Origin: CAZVEE01 sp964625525
GTDB lineage: Bacteria > Pseudomonadota > Alphaproteobacteria > JAJFIK01
Assembly: GCA_964625525.1 (NCBI GenBank)
Contig: CAZVEE010000017.1
Span: forward strand, 1 to 49,194
DNA length: 49,194 nucleotides
Reading direction: 5' to 3'
Both the position numbers and the translations under genes were made by a program. The notes beneath the pieces are model-generated. The model ran no database searches. It worked only from the letters and a program-made list of their open reading frames with translations, and had not been told where the DNA came from. Below, piece by piece: positions 9,547 through 19,459 of the stretch (its first letter is position 1; every line of letters starts with the position of its first letter).

Positions 9547-10430
9547 GACTGCTGACGCTCAATATCTGGAATTTGTTTTTCTCGGCCCATCGGACGGCGC
9601 GGATGGCGGCCATTGCCACGGCACTGCGCGAGGGACCGTGGGATGCGGTGGCGCTGCAGGAGATGTGGCCCGTGCCCGAGCGGGCGCAGTTCGATGCGTG
9701 CGGCTATGCCCATGCGCGTGACATGGAAGAGCCGTGGAGCCGGCCGCAGAACTGGCTGCTGGCGCCGGCAATGATTGTCGGCTTCCGTTGGATCCTGGAT
9801 TCCGGCCTGCGGACCTTAAGTCGGTGGCCGATCCGGGAGACGCGGGCGCTACGCTATCGTTCCGGACTGACCTGGCACCGCCGGCTCACTCATCCGGAGA
9901 CGGTGGTGCGCAAAGGAGCGCTGGCCTGCTTGATCGAGACGCCGCATTTGGGGTCGGTCTGGCTGGTGAACACGCATCTGGTGGCGTCGACCCGGCATCA
10001 CAGCAACAATACGGAGCGGCGCGACCAGCTGGCCCAGTTGCAGCCTTGGATCGCGGCGCTGCTGCCGACGGCACCGGTAGTGCTGGCGGGAGACCTCAAT
10101 ATGGGCCCACCGATCCCGGGCTCGCGAGCCGAGACAGACGAGCCTGACTTCTGGGACCAGATGCGCGCTGGGCCTTTGGCGGATTTTCAAGAAGCGCCGG
10201 AGCAGGCAGCCGCGGCGACCTGGTGCGACCGGGCGAACCCTTATGTGGCCCAAAGCATGGACCGGGAGAGTGCGCGGCTCGACCATATTCTGGCCGGTCC
10301 TGGGTTGCAGGCGTGCGACGGGGCGGTGTGCCTGACCGAAGCCGTTGATCTGGACGGCGGCGCGCGGGGGCCACTGTCGGACCATTTCGGGGTTGAGGCC
10401 GTCATCAAGCGCGACCCGACATGGATGTGA
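9543..10430 (+). CDS. Endonuclease/exonuclease/phosphatase-family hydrolase (neutral-sphingomyelinase-like)
   Basis: 295 residues with the full motif series of the EEP fold: LNIWNL at residues 5-10 (metal Asn), ALQEMW near 36 (metal Glu), NTHLVAS near 142, AGDLNM near 183 (Asp/Asn pair), ARLDHIL near 245 and LSDHFGV near 279 (catalytic His). The overall motif pattern, especially NTHL and SDHFG, is closest to neutral sphingomyelinases and related phosphodiesterases rather than to AP endonucleases. No signal peptide is visible, so it is probably cytosolic. The ATG sits within the stop of the exonuclease gene (ATGA), which suggests a two-gene nuclease operon and slightly favours a nucleic-acid substrate. 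Substrate remains open. Confidence 0.82.
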   Translation: MRLLTLNIWNLFFSAHRTARMAAIATALREGPWDAVALQEMWPVPERAQFDACGYAHARDMEEPWSRPQNWLLAPAMIVGFRWILDSGLRTLSRWPIRETRALRYRSGLTWHRRLTHPETVVRKGALACLIETPHLGSVWLVNTHLVASTRHHSNNTERRDQLAQLQPWIAALLPTAPVVLAGDLNMGPPIPGSRAETDEPDFWDQMRAGPLADFQEAPEQAAAATWCDRANPYVAQSMDRESARLDHILAGPGLQACDGAVCLTEAVDLDGGARGPLSDHFGVEAVIKRDPTWM

Positions 10431-10551
10431 GCCTTGTCACACCAGCCGGTTGTGCCGTTTCGCGACAGCGCGAATCAGCTGCCATGATCCGCCCTGTGCG
10501 TGAGGGGGATAACGGGCGGGAGACCGTGCTCCCCGACCCATCCCTTGAGAA

Positions 10552-12159
10552 ATGCGTGCGCGCCCCATGACCCTGTCAGCCCTGCAAGAGATGTCCGCCG
10601 GCCCGGCAGGACTGTGGCACTATTGTCCGGAAACGGATGAGGTGACTTGGTCCGGCGAGGCCCTGCGGGTGTTGAACCGAACGGATGCGCAGATCCCTGT
10701 TGGCCTGCGCGACTTTCTGGGCCTTTGTCAGGATGATGAGCAGGTGCGCGTTGCCGGGTTGATGCGCGATGCCATTTTGACGGGCAAACCCTTCGACACT
10801 CAGACTTGGTTTCGGGATGTGGGGGGGCGCACCTGGCCAGTGCGTGTGTCGGGCGCGCCAGCACCGGAAGGCCGGCGGGCCGTCAGCGGCTTCGTGCTTG
10901 ACCTGTCCCAGGCCGACGCCTCGGCGCGCGCGCAAGAAGCGGCAAGCGAAGAGGCCCATGCAGCCAATCGGGCGAAATCAGAATTTCTGGCCATGATGAG
11001 CCATGAAATCCGTACGCCGATGAATGCCATTCTGGGCATGCTTGATCTGTTACAGTCCACGCCGCTGGCGGGAGATCAGCGGGCGCATTTGGATTTGGCG
11101 CAAGATTCGGCGCGGGCGCTGCTGTCGATTATTGACGATATTCTGGATTTCTCCCGCCTTGACGCGGGGCGCATGGACCTGGAGGCGATCGAGTTCGATT
11201 GTGCCCAGATCGTCCATAGCGCGGTGTCGATCCTGAAGCCGCGGGCACAGGACAAGGGACTGGAGTTGGCCGCGCAAGTCGCGCCAGTGGTGCCGGGAGT
11301 TCTGCGCGGGGATCCGGGGCGGGTGCGCCAGATCTTGCTGAACTTGTTGTCGAATGCCATCAAGTTCACCGAGATGGGCTCGGTCTGCGTTAGCGTGTCC
11401 GCGGTGACCCTGGACAAGACGGTGGCACGGCTGCGCTTTGAAGTGCGTGATACGGGAATCGGTATTCCCGAGACCGTCCGCATGCGGCTCTTCTCTAAGT
11501 TCATTCAAGCAGACAGTTCCATCCGTCGGCGCTATGGCGGCAGTGGTCTGGGCCTGGCTATTTCCAAGCAGCTTGTGGAGCTGATGCACGGCGCCATCGG
11601 AGTGACGAGCACGGAAGGGGTGGGCAGCACTTTCTGGTTCGAGTTGCCGCTGGCGCGCTCTGACCGCGAGCATCTGCCGGGCCGGGCCGCACGCCCCGGT
11701 GTGGCGCATACGGACAAGCCATTGTCAATCCTGGTGGCGGAAGACAATGCCATGAACCAAACCGTGATCCGCGCCATGCTGGACCGGTTGGGGCATCAGT
11801 GCGAAGTGGTAAGCAACGGCAAGCAAGCCGTGCGGCGGGCTCAGGCCGGACATTTTGACCTGGTGCTGATGGATATCGAGATGCCGGAACTCGACGGGGT
11901 GATGGCGACGAAGATCCTGCGCATGCTGCCTGACCCAGTCTCGCGCCTACCCATCATTGCGCTCACCGCTAATGCGTTGTCGGGTCAACGGGAGCAATAC
12001 TTGGCGGCTGGTATTACGGATTATGTGTCCAAGCCCATCGATGCCACGGCGTTGGCCGAAACCATCGAGCGGTGTCGCAGCGACCGGGCCGGGACCCCAC
12101 GCCCAGCCCCGACACCCAAGCGCGAGGGTCTGCGTGACTTGGTCCGCTCCTTAGGCTGA
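10552..12159 (+). CDS. Soluble hybrid histidine kinase (PAS-like, HisKA, HATPase, receiver)
   Basis: 535 residues with no membrane helix. A PAS-like sensor covers about 15-125 (WSGEALRVLNR, GRTWPVRVSGAP). HisKA follows with phospho-acceptor His151 in MMSHEIRTPMN; the ATPase shows the N box NLLSNAIKFT, G1 DTGIGIP and G2 GGSGLGLAISKQL. A receiver at about 385-505 has the acidic pair ED near 390, phospho-acceptor Asp441 in LMDIEMPE and the conserved Lys in YVSKPID. Such kinases normally signal through a separate phosphotransfer protein, and none is encoded nearby. A second ATG at 10567 is possible. A bidirectional terminator follows directly. Confidence 0.93.
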   Translation: MRARPMTLSALQEMSAGPAGLWHYCPETDEVTWSGEALRVLNRTDAQIPVGLRDFLGLCQDDEQVRVAGLMRDAILTGKPFDTQTWFRDVGGRTWPVRVSGAPAPEGRRAVSGFVLDLSQADASARAQEAASEEAHAANRAKSEFLAMMSHEIRTPMNAILGMLDLLQSTPLAGDQRAHLDLAQDSARALLSIIDDILDFSRLDAGRMDLEAIEFDCAQIVHSAVSILKPRAQDKGLELAAQVAPVVPGVLRGDPGRVRQILLNLLSNAIKFTEMGSVCVSVSAVTLDKTVARLRFEVRDTGIGIPETVRMRLFSKFIQADSSIRRRYGGSGLGLAISKQLVELMHGAIGVTSTEGVGSTFWFELPLARSDREHLPGRAARPGVAHTDKPLSILVAEDNAMNQTVIRAMLDRLGHQCEVVSNGKQAVRRAQAGHFDLVLMDIEMPELDGVMATKILRMLPDPVSRLPIIALTANALSGQREQYLAAGITDYVSKPIDATALAETIERCRSDRAGTPRPAPTPKREGLRDLVRSLG

Positions 12160-12174
12160 TTATCTTGTCACAAA

Positions 12175-12208
12175 AAAACCGGCCAGGACGCGGTGTCTGG
12201 CCGGTTTT
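12175..12208. terminator. Bidirectional rho-independent terminator
   Basis: A 13-base-pair stem (12175-12187 with 12196-12208, one G-U pair) built on ACCGGCCAGG and TCTGGCCGGT closes an 8-base loop. An A-run precedes it and a T-run ends it, so it can stop the kinase transcript on the plus strand and the convergent peptidase transcript on the minus strand. Confidence 0.85.
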
Positions 12209-12253
12209 GCTTTGCCTGGGGCGCGGGCGGGGTGAGAACCCCGCCCGACGGTC

Positions 12254-14338
12254 TCACTGCTCTTCGGCGGGGGGCTCTTCCGCCGCCGGGGCGTCGGTTT
12301 CTTCCGCGCCACCTTCCATGTCATCGAGAATGGCTTCCATCTCGTCCATGGTGGCGTTCATGCGCGCAATCAGCGCCTCATAAGGTGCGGGCGTGGCCAT
12401 ATCGAGGCCGGTGCCCAGCATCAGGTTATAGGGATAATCCGCACCACCTGCTTTCAGCATGGTGATGAAAGCGTCACGGATTTCCGTATTCCCCTCACCG
12501 ATTTCCCGCGCCATATATGCCGCCGCCGCGATGGAGGTGGAATACTGGAAGACGTAGAAATCATAGTAGAAGTGCGGGATATAGGCCCACTCGATCCCAT
12601 ACAGATCATCGATCTGCATCACGCCTTGGTCGTGGCCGTGATAGCGCTTCAGAAGATCAAGGTAGATCTCGCTGAAGCGGGCTCCGGTGAGCACTTCGCC
12701 TTCGCCCACCAGTTCATTCACGCGCAGTTCGAACTCCGCGAACATGGTCTGGCGGAAGTAGGTCCCGCGCAGCGACTCCAGGCCTGCGCCAAGATAGTAA
12801 AGACGCTCTTCCGGCGTCTCGGCGCGCGCCACGACGAGGTCCTGTAGCAGCATCTCGTTCATGATGGCGGCCGTCTCGGCCACGAAAGTCGCATAAGAGG
12901 CGGTTTCCCAAGGCTGTTCGGCATTGGCGAGAACCGAGTGCACCGCATGCCCGAGTTCATGGGCAAACGTGGACGCGCTCTCATAGTTATCATTGTGGTT
13001 CAGCAGCACATAGGGGTGCACGTCATAGGCCGCGCCGAACATGTAGGCACCAGAGCGCTTACCAGGCTGAGGATAGACATGCATCCAGCGGTCTTCGACG
13101 CTCATGTCATAGGCCGCCACATATTCCTCACCCAGAGGTTCGATCGCCTCTCGGGTCAGTTCGATAGAGGTCTCGATGCTGTACTCTTTGTCCAGATCAA
13201 CGAGCGCCGGATAGATGTCGTAATAGCGCAGCTCATCCTCGATGCCCAGCATCCGCTTGCGCAGTTCGAAGTAGCGGTGCAGCGTCGGCAGCGCTTCGTT
13301 CACTTCCGAGACCAGCGTGCGATAGACCGCTTCCGGCATATTGTCGCCGAACAAGGCGCGGCCGAGAGAGCCCTCATGGTTGCGCGCTTCGGTCTGGAAC
13401 TTCAGGCCTTGCAGGTGGCTGTTCAGCACCGTGCCCATGGAGTTCTCATAATCCTTCCAGGTGCCCCAGAAGGTTTCAAACACGAGCCGGCGATCATCGC
13501 GGCTCTGGGCTTGGCGAACGAGCGTGTAAGCGGATTGATTGAGCGTAACTGTCTCGCCATTCGACAGGGTGATCTCTTCCCACGGAAGATCTGAGTTTGC
13601 CAGGATGCCGTAAATGGTGTTGGGCGCCGAGGTCAGGATGCCGCTCGCCGCCATCAGCTGTTCGCCCTCGGGGCTGAGCGTGTGGGGGGCTTGGCGCAGG
13701 GTATTTTCCAGACCAGCGCGGTGGCGCTCCAGTTCCGGTTCCTCGGCAAGGAAGGCGCGGATCTGCTCTTCCCCAATGGCGAGCACTTCCGGGCTGTACC
13801 AGCTCACGGCTTGGCCGAATTCGCTGAGAAGCGCTTGGGACAGCTGACGGCGTTCCTGATTTTCGGCGATGCGGGTGTCTTCATCGGCCTTCAGGGTGGC
13901 GTAAACCAGAAGGCGAATGGCATCCTTGTACAGCTGCGAAATCCGATCGGATGCCACAAGCAGGGATTGCGCGCTCTCGCCCAGTGTGCCTTCAAGCGCC
14001 CGCAGCTCAACGAACTGCGCGCGGACCGTGTCGCGCTCGATGCTCCAGTCTTCCGGCGTGGCATAGAGATCCGTCAGGTCCCAGATATAGCGCTCGTCGA
14101 CAGTTTCTTGCGTTTCGTCGCCGGTGGTCGCGTCCTCGACACTGGCCGTCTCGGTGCTGACAGCTTCACTGGCGTCCGGCGCGGTGGCCTCAACGGCGGG
14201 CGTTTCCGGCGCGGCGGCTTCGGTGGTCGGCGCGGTATCGCGGGTTTCGCTGGTGTCCTGGGGCGCGTCGCAGGCGACCGCCAGAAGGCTCACCCCGGCC
14301 AAAAGGCCAGTCAAAAGCCAGGTACGGGTTGCAGTCAT
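12254..14338 (-). CDS. pepF: M3-family oligoendopeptidase F-like lipoprotein
   Basis: 694 residues. The N-terminus is a signal peptide ending in LLAVAC, a probable lipobox, followed by a Thr/Glu/Ala-rich tether of about 60 residues, so the enzyme is expected to be a lipoprotein on the periplasmic side. The M3 catalytic domain follows: zinc-binding HELGH in TFAHELGHAVHSVL and the downstream Glu helix (ETAAIMNEMLLQD) are present. Most PepF enzymes are cytosolic, about 600 residues, so the lipoprotein leader is a notable addition; similar secreted M3 forms exist in proteobacteria. The C-terminus is very acidic (EEPPAEEQ). It hydrolyses oligopeptides, probably for nutrition or peptide clearance. 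GGGGAG precedes the ATG. Confidence 0.9.
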   Translation of the reverse strand: MTATRTWLLTGLLAGVSLLAVACDAPQDTSETRDTAPTTEAAAPETPAVEATAPDASEAVSTETASVEDATTGDETQETVDERYIWDLTDLYATPEDWSIERDTVRAQFVELRALEGTLGESAQSLLVASDRISQLYKDAIRLLVYATLKADEDTRIAENQERRQLSQALLSEFGQAVSWYSPEVLAIGEEQIRAFLAEEPELERHRAGLENTLRQAPHTLSPEGEQLMAASGILTSAPNTIYGILANSDLPWEEITLSNGETVTLNQSAYTLVRQAQSRDDRRLVFETFWGTWKDYENSMGTVLNSHLQGLKFQTEARNHEGSLGRALFGDNMPEAVYRTLVSEVNEALPTLHRYFELRKRMLGIEDELRYYDIYPALVDLDKEYSIETSIELTREAIEPLGEEYVAAYDMSVEDRWMHVYPQPGKRSGAYMFGAAYDVHPYVLLNHNDNYESASTFAHELGHAVHSVLANAEQPWETASYATFVAETAAIMNEMLLQDLVVARAETPEERLYYLGAGLESLRGTYFRQTMFAEFELRVNELVGEGEVLTGARFSEIYLDLLKRYHGHDQGVMQIDDLYGIEWAYIPHFYYDFYVFQYSTSIAAAAYMAREIGEGNTEIRDAFITMLKAGGADYPYNLMLGTGLDMATPAPYEALIARMNATMDEMEAILDDMEGGAEETDAPAAEEPPAEEQ

Positions 14339-14551
14339 GGATTAAGTCTCCCCTCAGCTCGCTAGTGCCGCCGTAATGGCGGTTCGGCGGCATCTTTCCA
14401 GGTCTAAGGCGTTTGGTCAAAGCATCAGCCTTGTCAAAGGCGTAATCGCTCGTCGCGCCCAGTTATCGAAACCGTAATCCTTATACGTAGGATAGGGGGC
14501 TGATGACGCATCCAATCGCTCAATCCGGACCGTGCCCACGGAAGTTCCCCC

Positions 14552-17068
14552 ATGCCCTTCGCCACCGTTCTCGCCGATTTGATGCAGTCCGCGGGGGCGT
14601 GGTTGGACCCGGCGTCGGCGCGGCGACACCGGGACGTGGCCGCGATTCTGGCCGAAACCGGCCTGCCGCCGGTGCGGGGCCAAGACCTATCGAATGCCGT
14701 GCGTCGGCTGGCGATCATTGTGCAATCCATGACCGACGCGGTGATGATTGCCGGACCAGACGGGCGCATCGAATGGGTCAATGACATCTTTTGCCGCCAG
14801 ACCGAGTATCCGCTCGAAGAGGTGCTTGGTCGCCCCGCGAGCGCGCTTTTACACGGGCCGGCGACGAACCGGCGTCAGGTGGACGCCCTGGTGGCCCAGC
14901 TGGCGCGCGGTGAGACGGTGACTGCAGAGCTTTTGTACTACACCAAGGCGCGTAAAGCCTTATGGGTGGAAACAATGGTCAGTCCTGTTTACGACGCCGG
15001 CGGGGCCCTCTCCCATTACATCGCGATCGATCGGGATGTGACCCAGCGGGTGGCGACCGAGCGGGGCATGAAAGAAGCAACCCGTGTCGCCGAGGCGGAG
15101 CGCCAGCGCTATGAACTGGCGGTACGCGGATCATCCGATGGCATCTGGGATTGGTTAATCGATTGTGATGCGGTTGTTTATTCTGACCGCTTTAAAGCCC
15201 TGCTCGGATATGAGGGCGAGAGCTTTCCCGACCATTTCTCTAGCTTGCAAGATGCGTTGCATCCGGATGAGCGAGACCATGTGCTGGCCGCGCTCGATCG
15301 GCATTTAAAGGGCCATGAGCCGTTTGACTGCCAGTGCCGTTTGCGTCTGGCGGATGGGTCCATGCGGTGGTTTCGCATCAAAGGTCAGGCGGTCTGGGCC
15401 AAGGATGGGGCGGCTCGGCGCATGGCGGGCAGCATCAGCGATATTGACGATCTCATGTCGAGCCGCCTGGAGGTGGAGGAACAGCGCGCGGCTGTTGAGC
15501 GCTCGGAAGAGCACCTGCGCATGGCGCTCGATATCGGCAACACCGTGGCGTGGCAGGCGGATTACTCGGCGCGAACATTCGAGGTGTCGGCCGGGTTCGA
15601 AAAAATCTTCGGTAAAGGGGTCACCGGCGAAGTGGTTTTCGGCAAAGGCGTCTGGCATGTGACGCATCCAGAAGACCGGAAACTCACCAAACAAAGCTGG
15701 CTTGACCATGTGCGCGGCGGCCCGCCCATCAATTGCGAGCATCGGTTGTTGCATGCGGATGGGTCCGTGATCTGGGTTCAGACCATGGCCCGGGTTACCC
15801 ATTGGAAAAAGGGGCGCCCGGACCGGGTCACAGGCCTCGTTGCTGATATTAATGATCGTAAGCAGACGGAGTTGCGTCTTGCGCAAGCCAAGACGGAAGC
15901 GGAGCTGGCCAATCGTCTCAAGTCGGAATTTCTGGCTAATATGAGCCATGAGATCCGCACGCCTATGAACGGCATCATGGGGATGAGCCAGCTTCTCCTG
16001 GATACGGCGCTGGACTCGGCGCAGCAAGATTGTGCGCGCACCATTTTGGACTCAGCCCGCGCGCTTTTGGGGCTCATCAATGACGTGCTTGATCTGTCGA
16101 AAGTCGAAGCGGGGTTGATGGAGCTGGAGATCCAGCCCTTCGATTTGAGCGAGCTGGTGCGCGCGGCCGTATCCACCGTTTCTGCGACAGCAACGGCCAA
16201 GGGGCTGGCATTGCACCTGGACGGACAGGCACCGGACGGCGCGATGGTGCGCGGTGATGAGCGCCGGTTGCGGCAAGTGTTGCTCAATCTTCTCGGCAAT
16301 GCCGTGAAGTTCACGGAAGAAGGCTCGGTCACGGTTCGATTGCGGGCGCGGGACCCAGACCGCTGGCGCATTGAGGTGGCGGATACGGGGCCGGGCATCC
16401 CGATGGACCAGCAGGCGCTGGTGTTTGAGCGCTTCCGGCAAGTGGATTCCTCGGACACCCGGCGTCACGGGGGGACGGGCCTGGGACTTGCGATCTGCAA
16501 AGAGATGGTCGCGCTGATGGGCGGGGACATGGGCTTGGATAGCCAGCCCGGCGCGGGGGCATTGTTCTGGGTAGACGTGCCGTTGGCGCCAGTGGCCATG
16601 GTGAAGGGAACGGCGGCGGGGCCGGGGGTGGGCGCGCTGGCGACAGAGACGGCGGTGCTCCGCCCGCCTCGGGTCCTCGTGGCGGAGGACAACCGGGTGA
16701 ACCAGAAAGTCATAACGCTGGCCCTGGGCAAGGTCCGCGCCGAGGTGACCTGCGTCGTCAATGGCCGGGAAGCCATCGAAGCGCTGGAGCGCGATCCTTA
16801 TGATCTGGTGCTGATGGATATCCAAATGCCGGAAATGACGGGGGATGAAGCCATCGCGCGCATCCGGGCCTCGAGCGCCCCTTACCGAGCCATCCCAATC
16901 ATTGTGCTGTCGGCCAATGCCATGAAGGGGGCGGAGCGGACCTATCGGGAGATCGGCGCCTCCGGGTATTTGTCGAAACCGGTGGAGATTCGCGCTTTGC
17001 TGCGCACGGTGGGCGATATTATGAGCGGCTTAGACGCGGACGCGACAGCGCAGCGGGCCGCCGGCTAA
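14552..17068 (+). CDS. Soluble hybrid histidine kinase with three PAS domains and a receiver
   Basis: 838 residues, no membrane segment. Three PAS domains lie at about 55-170 (DAVMIAGPDGRIEWVND), 185-305 (SDGIWDWLIDCDAVVYSDRF) and 320-435 (TVAWQADYSARTFEVS); the last two look like PAS_3 folds with PAC ends. HisKA carries His466 in ANMSHEIRTPMNG, the ATPase shows NLLGNAVKFTEE, DTGPGIP and GGTGLGLAICKEM, and the receiver has Asp756 in LMDIQMPEM with YLSKPVE. It probably reads a cytosolic cue such as redox, light or a small ligand; the PAS ligands cannot be inferred. It is divergent from the pepF gene and has no partner regulator or phosphotransfer gene nearby. Confidence 0.93.
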   Translation: MPFATVLADLMQSAGAWLDPASARRHRDVAAILAETGLPPVRGQDLSNAVRRLAIIVQSMTDAVMIAGPDGRIEWVNDIFCRQTEYPLEEVLGRPASALLHGPATNRRQVDALVAQLARGETVTAELLYYTKARKALWVETMVSPVYDAGGALSHYIAIDRDVTQRVATERGMKEATRVAEAERQRYELAVRGSSDGIWDWLIDCDAVVYSDRFKALLGYEGESFPDHFSSLQDALHPDERDHVLAALDRHLKGHEPFDCQCRLRLADGSMRWFRIKGQAVWAKDGAARRMAGSISDIDDLMSSRLEVEEQRAAVERSEEHLRMALDIGNTVAWQADYSARTFEVSAGFEKIFGKGVTGEVVFGKGVWHVTHPEDRKLTKQSWLDHVRGGPPINCEHRLLHADGSVIWVQTMARVTHWKKGRPDRVTGLVADINDRKQTELRLAQAKTEAELANRLKSEFLANMSHEIRTPMNGIMGMSQLLLDTALDSAQQDCARTILDSARALLGLINDVLDLSKVEAGLMELEIQPFDLSELVRAAVSTVSATATAKGLALHLDGQAPDGAMVRGDERRLRQVLLNLLGNAVKFTEEGSVTVRLRARDPDRWRIEVADTGPGIPMDQQALVFERFRQVDSSDTRRHGGTGLGLAICKEMVALMGGDMGLDSQPGAGALFWVDVPLAPVAMVKGTAAGPGVGALATETAVLRPPRVLVAEDNRVNQKVITLALGKVRAEVTCVVNGREAIEALERDPYDLVLMDIQMPEMTGDEAIARIRASSAPYRAIPIIVLSANAMKGAERTYREIGASGYLSKPVEIRALLRTVGDIMSGLDADATAQRAAG

Positions 17069-17155
17069 GCCGTGGCTCGGGGCCGGCTTGCCGCAGGTGA
17101 GGGGTGGACGGGACCGAGCCTGGCCCTTAGGTGCATGAGGTGAAAGGAGACCCTC

Positions 17156-17980
17156 ATGCACATGCTCACCAGCCACGGCATCTCGATGCCGGCCCTCGGC
17201 TTCGGCACTTGGCAATTGCGCGGCGAGACGGCCCGGCACATGGTCGCGGCGGCTCTGGAGGCGGGCTACCGCCATATCGACACCGCGCAAATCTATGAGA
17301 ACGAAGAGGCCGTGGGGCAAGGCATTGCCGATGCGGGTGTGCCACGCGAGGCGCTTTTTCTGACCACCAAGGTCTGGGTGGACCGGTTCGCGGCGGACGA
17401 CCTGCGGGCTTCCGTGACGGAAAGCCTGGAGCGGCTGAAGGTGGCGCATGTGGACCTGTTGCTGTTGCATTGGCCGGCCGGAGAGGTGCCGCTCGCCGAG
17501 ACCATCGCGGCGCTGAATGCGGAGCTGACGGCCGGGCGCACGCGCGCCATCGGAATTTCCAACTTCACCGTGGCCCTGATCCGTGAGGCGGTCAGCCTCA
17601 GCGCCGCACCGCTCATCTGTAATCAGGTGGAATATCATCCGTATTTGGACCAGGGACCGGTGCTGGCGGAACTGGCGCGTCATGGCATGGGGCTTGTGGC
17701 CTATTCGCCGGTGGCGCAAGGCAAAGTGGCCACGGACCCGCTGCTCACCGAGATCGGCGCTCGCCACGGCAAGACCGCCGGGCAAGTGGCTCTGCGCTGG
17801 CTGGTGCAACAGCCCCAGGTGGCAGCAATCCCACGCTCCAGTTCCCCAACCCGCATGCGCGAGAATTTCGATATTTTCGATTTTACCTTGAGCGACGCGG
17901 AGATGGGGCAGATCCGGGCCCTGGCGCGGCCCGACGGCCGGCTGGTTACGCCCGGCCATTTGGCCCCCGCCTGGGACTAA
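17156..17980 (+). CDS. Aldo/keto reductase, 2,5-diketo-gluconate reductase type
   Basis: 274 residues, a normal length for the AKR5 group. The TIM-barrel catalytic tetrad is complete: Asp42 and Tyr47 in HIDTAQIYENE, Lys72 in LTTKVW and His105 in LLHWP. GISNF and NQVEYHPYLDQ are family signatures, and IPRSSSPTRMREN is the NADPH-binding end. Members reduce small aldehydes and ketones, including methylglyoxal and 2,5-diketo-gluconate. A clear AAAGGAGA ribosome site lies 6-7 bases before the ATG; a second ATG two codons later is less well placed. It stands alone between the kinase and the P450, so context does not specify a substrate. Confidence 0.92.
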   Translation: MHMLTSHGISMPALGFGTWQLRGETARHMVAAALEAGYRHIDTAQIYENEEAVGQGIADAGVPREALFLTTKVWVDRFAADDLRASVTESLERLKVAHVDLLLLHWPAGEVPLAETIAALNAELTAGRTRAIGISNFTVALIREAVSLSAAPLICNQVEYHPYLDQGPVLAELARHGMGLVAYSPVAQGKVATDPLLTEIGARHGKTAGQVALRWLVQQPQVAAIPRSSSPTRMRENFDIFDFTLSDAEMGQIRALARPDGRLVTPGHLAPAWD

Positions 17981-18129
17981 GTGGCCAAGGGCGACGCTGC
18001 GTCAGGGGCAACGGCCCTGCTTAACCGCTCTGCAATGGCCGGGAAGGGGCTTTGCAAGCGTGGGGAAAGCAGTAGGCTACCCTCATCATCGGATCCGAAG
18101 AGACCGCCTGAGAACGAGGGAGATGCGCA

Positions 18130-19455
18130 ATGCTGCAACCGGTCAGCCATACGGTGCAGGAGGACAAGGGGGGCATGGGGCCGCACTATCCCAAGGCCTA
18201 TGACGTGGCGCCGCCGGTCGATCTGGCGAGCAATATGGTGTTCACCCAGGGCCAGCCCCATGAGGCGTTCCGCCTGATGCGTGAGCAAGCCCCGGTGATG
18301 TGGAACCCCATCGAAAAGGGGATTGGGCCTGGTTTTTGGGCGGTGACCCGCTACGACGATGTGCGCACGGTGGAACTGGACACCAAGACGTTCTCCTCTC
18401 AGCGCGGTGGCATCAATATGGGCTATGGCCCGCCGGACATGCGCCACCCGCTGCTCTATCGTGCGTCGCTCGACACCATGATCTGTCTCGATGCGCCCTA
18501 TCACATGCCGCTGCGGCGGGAGCACATGCCGTTCTTCACGCCGAGCTATGTGCAGGATTTGAAAGTGCGGGTGGGCCGCAAAGTGGGCGAGCTGCTCGAC
18601 GCCATGGCGGCGCAGGGTTCGCAAGTGGACATGGTGGAGATGTTCTCCGCTGAACTGCCGCTGTTCACGTTGAGCGAGATGTTGGGCGTCGAGGAAGCGG
18701 ACCGGCCCAAGCTGGTGCGTTGGATGCACTATCTGGAACTGGCGTCCCATACACTGCAACAGCAGGATTTGGGCACGGTGGATCCGGAGTTTCTGACGAA
18801 GTTTCTCGATAACGTCCATGAAATGTTCGAGTTCGGACAAGCGGTGCTGAAAGAGCGCCGCCGCAATCCGCGCGAAGACCTGCTGTCGGCCATTGCCCAT
18901 GCCAAGGTGGACGGCAAGCTCTTGTCGGATGAGTTCCTCGACGGTTCCTGGCTGTTGATCGTCTTTGCAGGGAACGATACCACCCGCAACTCGCTTTCGG
19001 GCACCATGAAGCTGATCACGGAGAACCCGGATCAGCGGCAGATCCTGCTCAAAGAACCGGACACGATCGGCAATATGGTCCATGAAGCGATCCGCATGGT
19101 CTCACCGGTGATCTATATGCGCCGTACCGTGACGGAAGACACAGAGCTGCGCGGTCAGAAGATCGCGGCGGGCGAAAAAGTGATCATGTATTACGGTGCC
19201 GCAAACCGGGACCCGTCCGTGTTCACCGATCCAGACCGCTTCGATGTGCGCCGGAGTAATGCCAAGGATCATCTTGCGTTTGGTCTGGGGCCGCATGTGT
19301 GCCTGGGGCAGCGGGTTGCCAATATGCAGCTCGAAGTGGCTTACCGGCATATTCTCCACCGTTTCCCGCGGATCGAATGGACGGGAGATATCGAGATCGC
19401 GCCCAACAACTTCGTTCACGCGATTAGTCGTCTGGGCGTTGACCTGAAGGTCTGA
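18130..19455 (+). CDS. Cytochrome P450 (bacterial class I)
   Basis: 441 residues. The I-helix oxygen-activation motif is FAGNDTTRNS, the K-helix EAIR is present, and the heme loop FGLGPHVCLGQ gives the thiolate ligand Cys391. No membrane anchor is seen, so it is a soluble P450 that needs a ferredoxin and reductase from elsewhere. The region LDAPYHMPLRREHMPFFTP, the C-helix with heme-propionate Arg, resembles the CYP125/CYP142/CYP108-like proteobacterial and actinobacterial enzymes that hydroxylate sterols, terpenes or alkanes. I cannot assign a subfamily. GAGGGAG lies 8 bases before the ATG. The epimerase-like gene follows after four bases. Confidence 0.93.
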   Translation: MLQPVSHTVQEDKGGMGPHYPKAYDVAPPVDLASNMVFTQGQPHEAFRLMREQAPVMWNPIEKGIGPGFWAVTRYDDVRTVELDTKTFSSQRGGINMGYGPPDMRHPLLYRASLDTMICLDAPYHMPLRREHMPFFTPSYVQDLKVRVGRKVGELLDAMAAQGSQVDMVEMFSAELPLFTLSEMLGVEEADRPKLVRWMHYLELASHTLQQQDLGTVDPEFLTKFLDNVHEMFEFGQAVLKERRRNPREDLLSAIAHAKVDGKLLSDEFLDGSWLLIVFAGNDTTRNSLSGTMKLITENPDQRQILLKEPDTIGNMVHEAIRMVSPVIYMRRTVTEDTELRGQKIAAGEKVIMYYGAANRDPSVFTDPDRFDVRRSNAKDHLAFGLGPHVCLGQRVANMQLEVAYRHILHRFPRIEWTGDIEIAPNNFVHAISRLGVDLKV

Positions 19456-19459
19456 GGCC

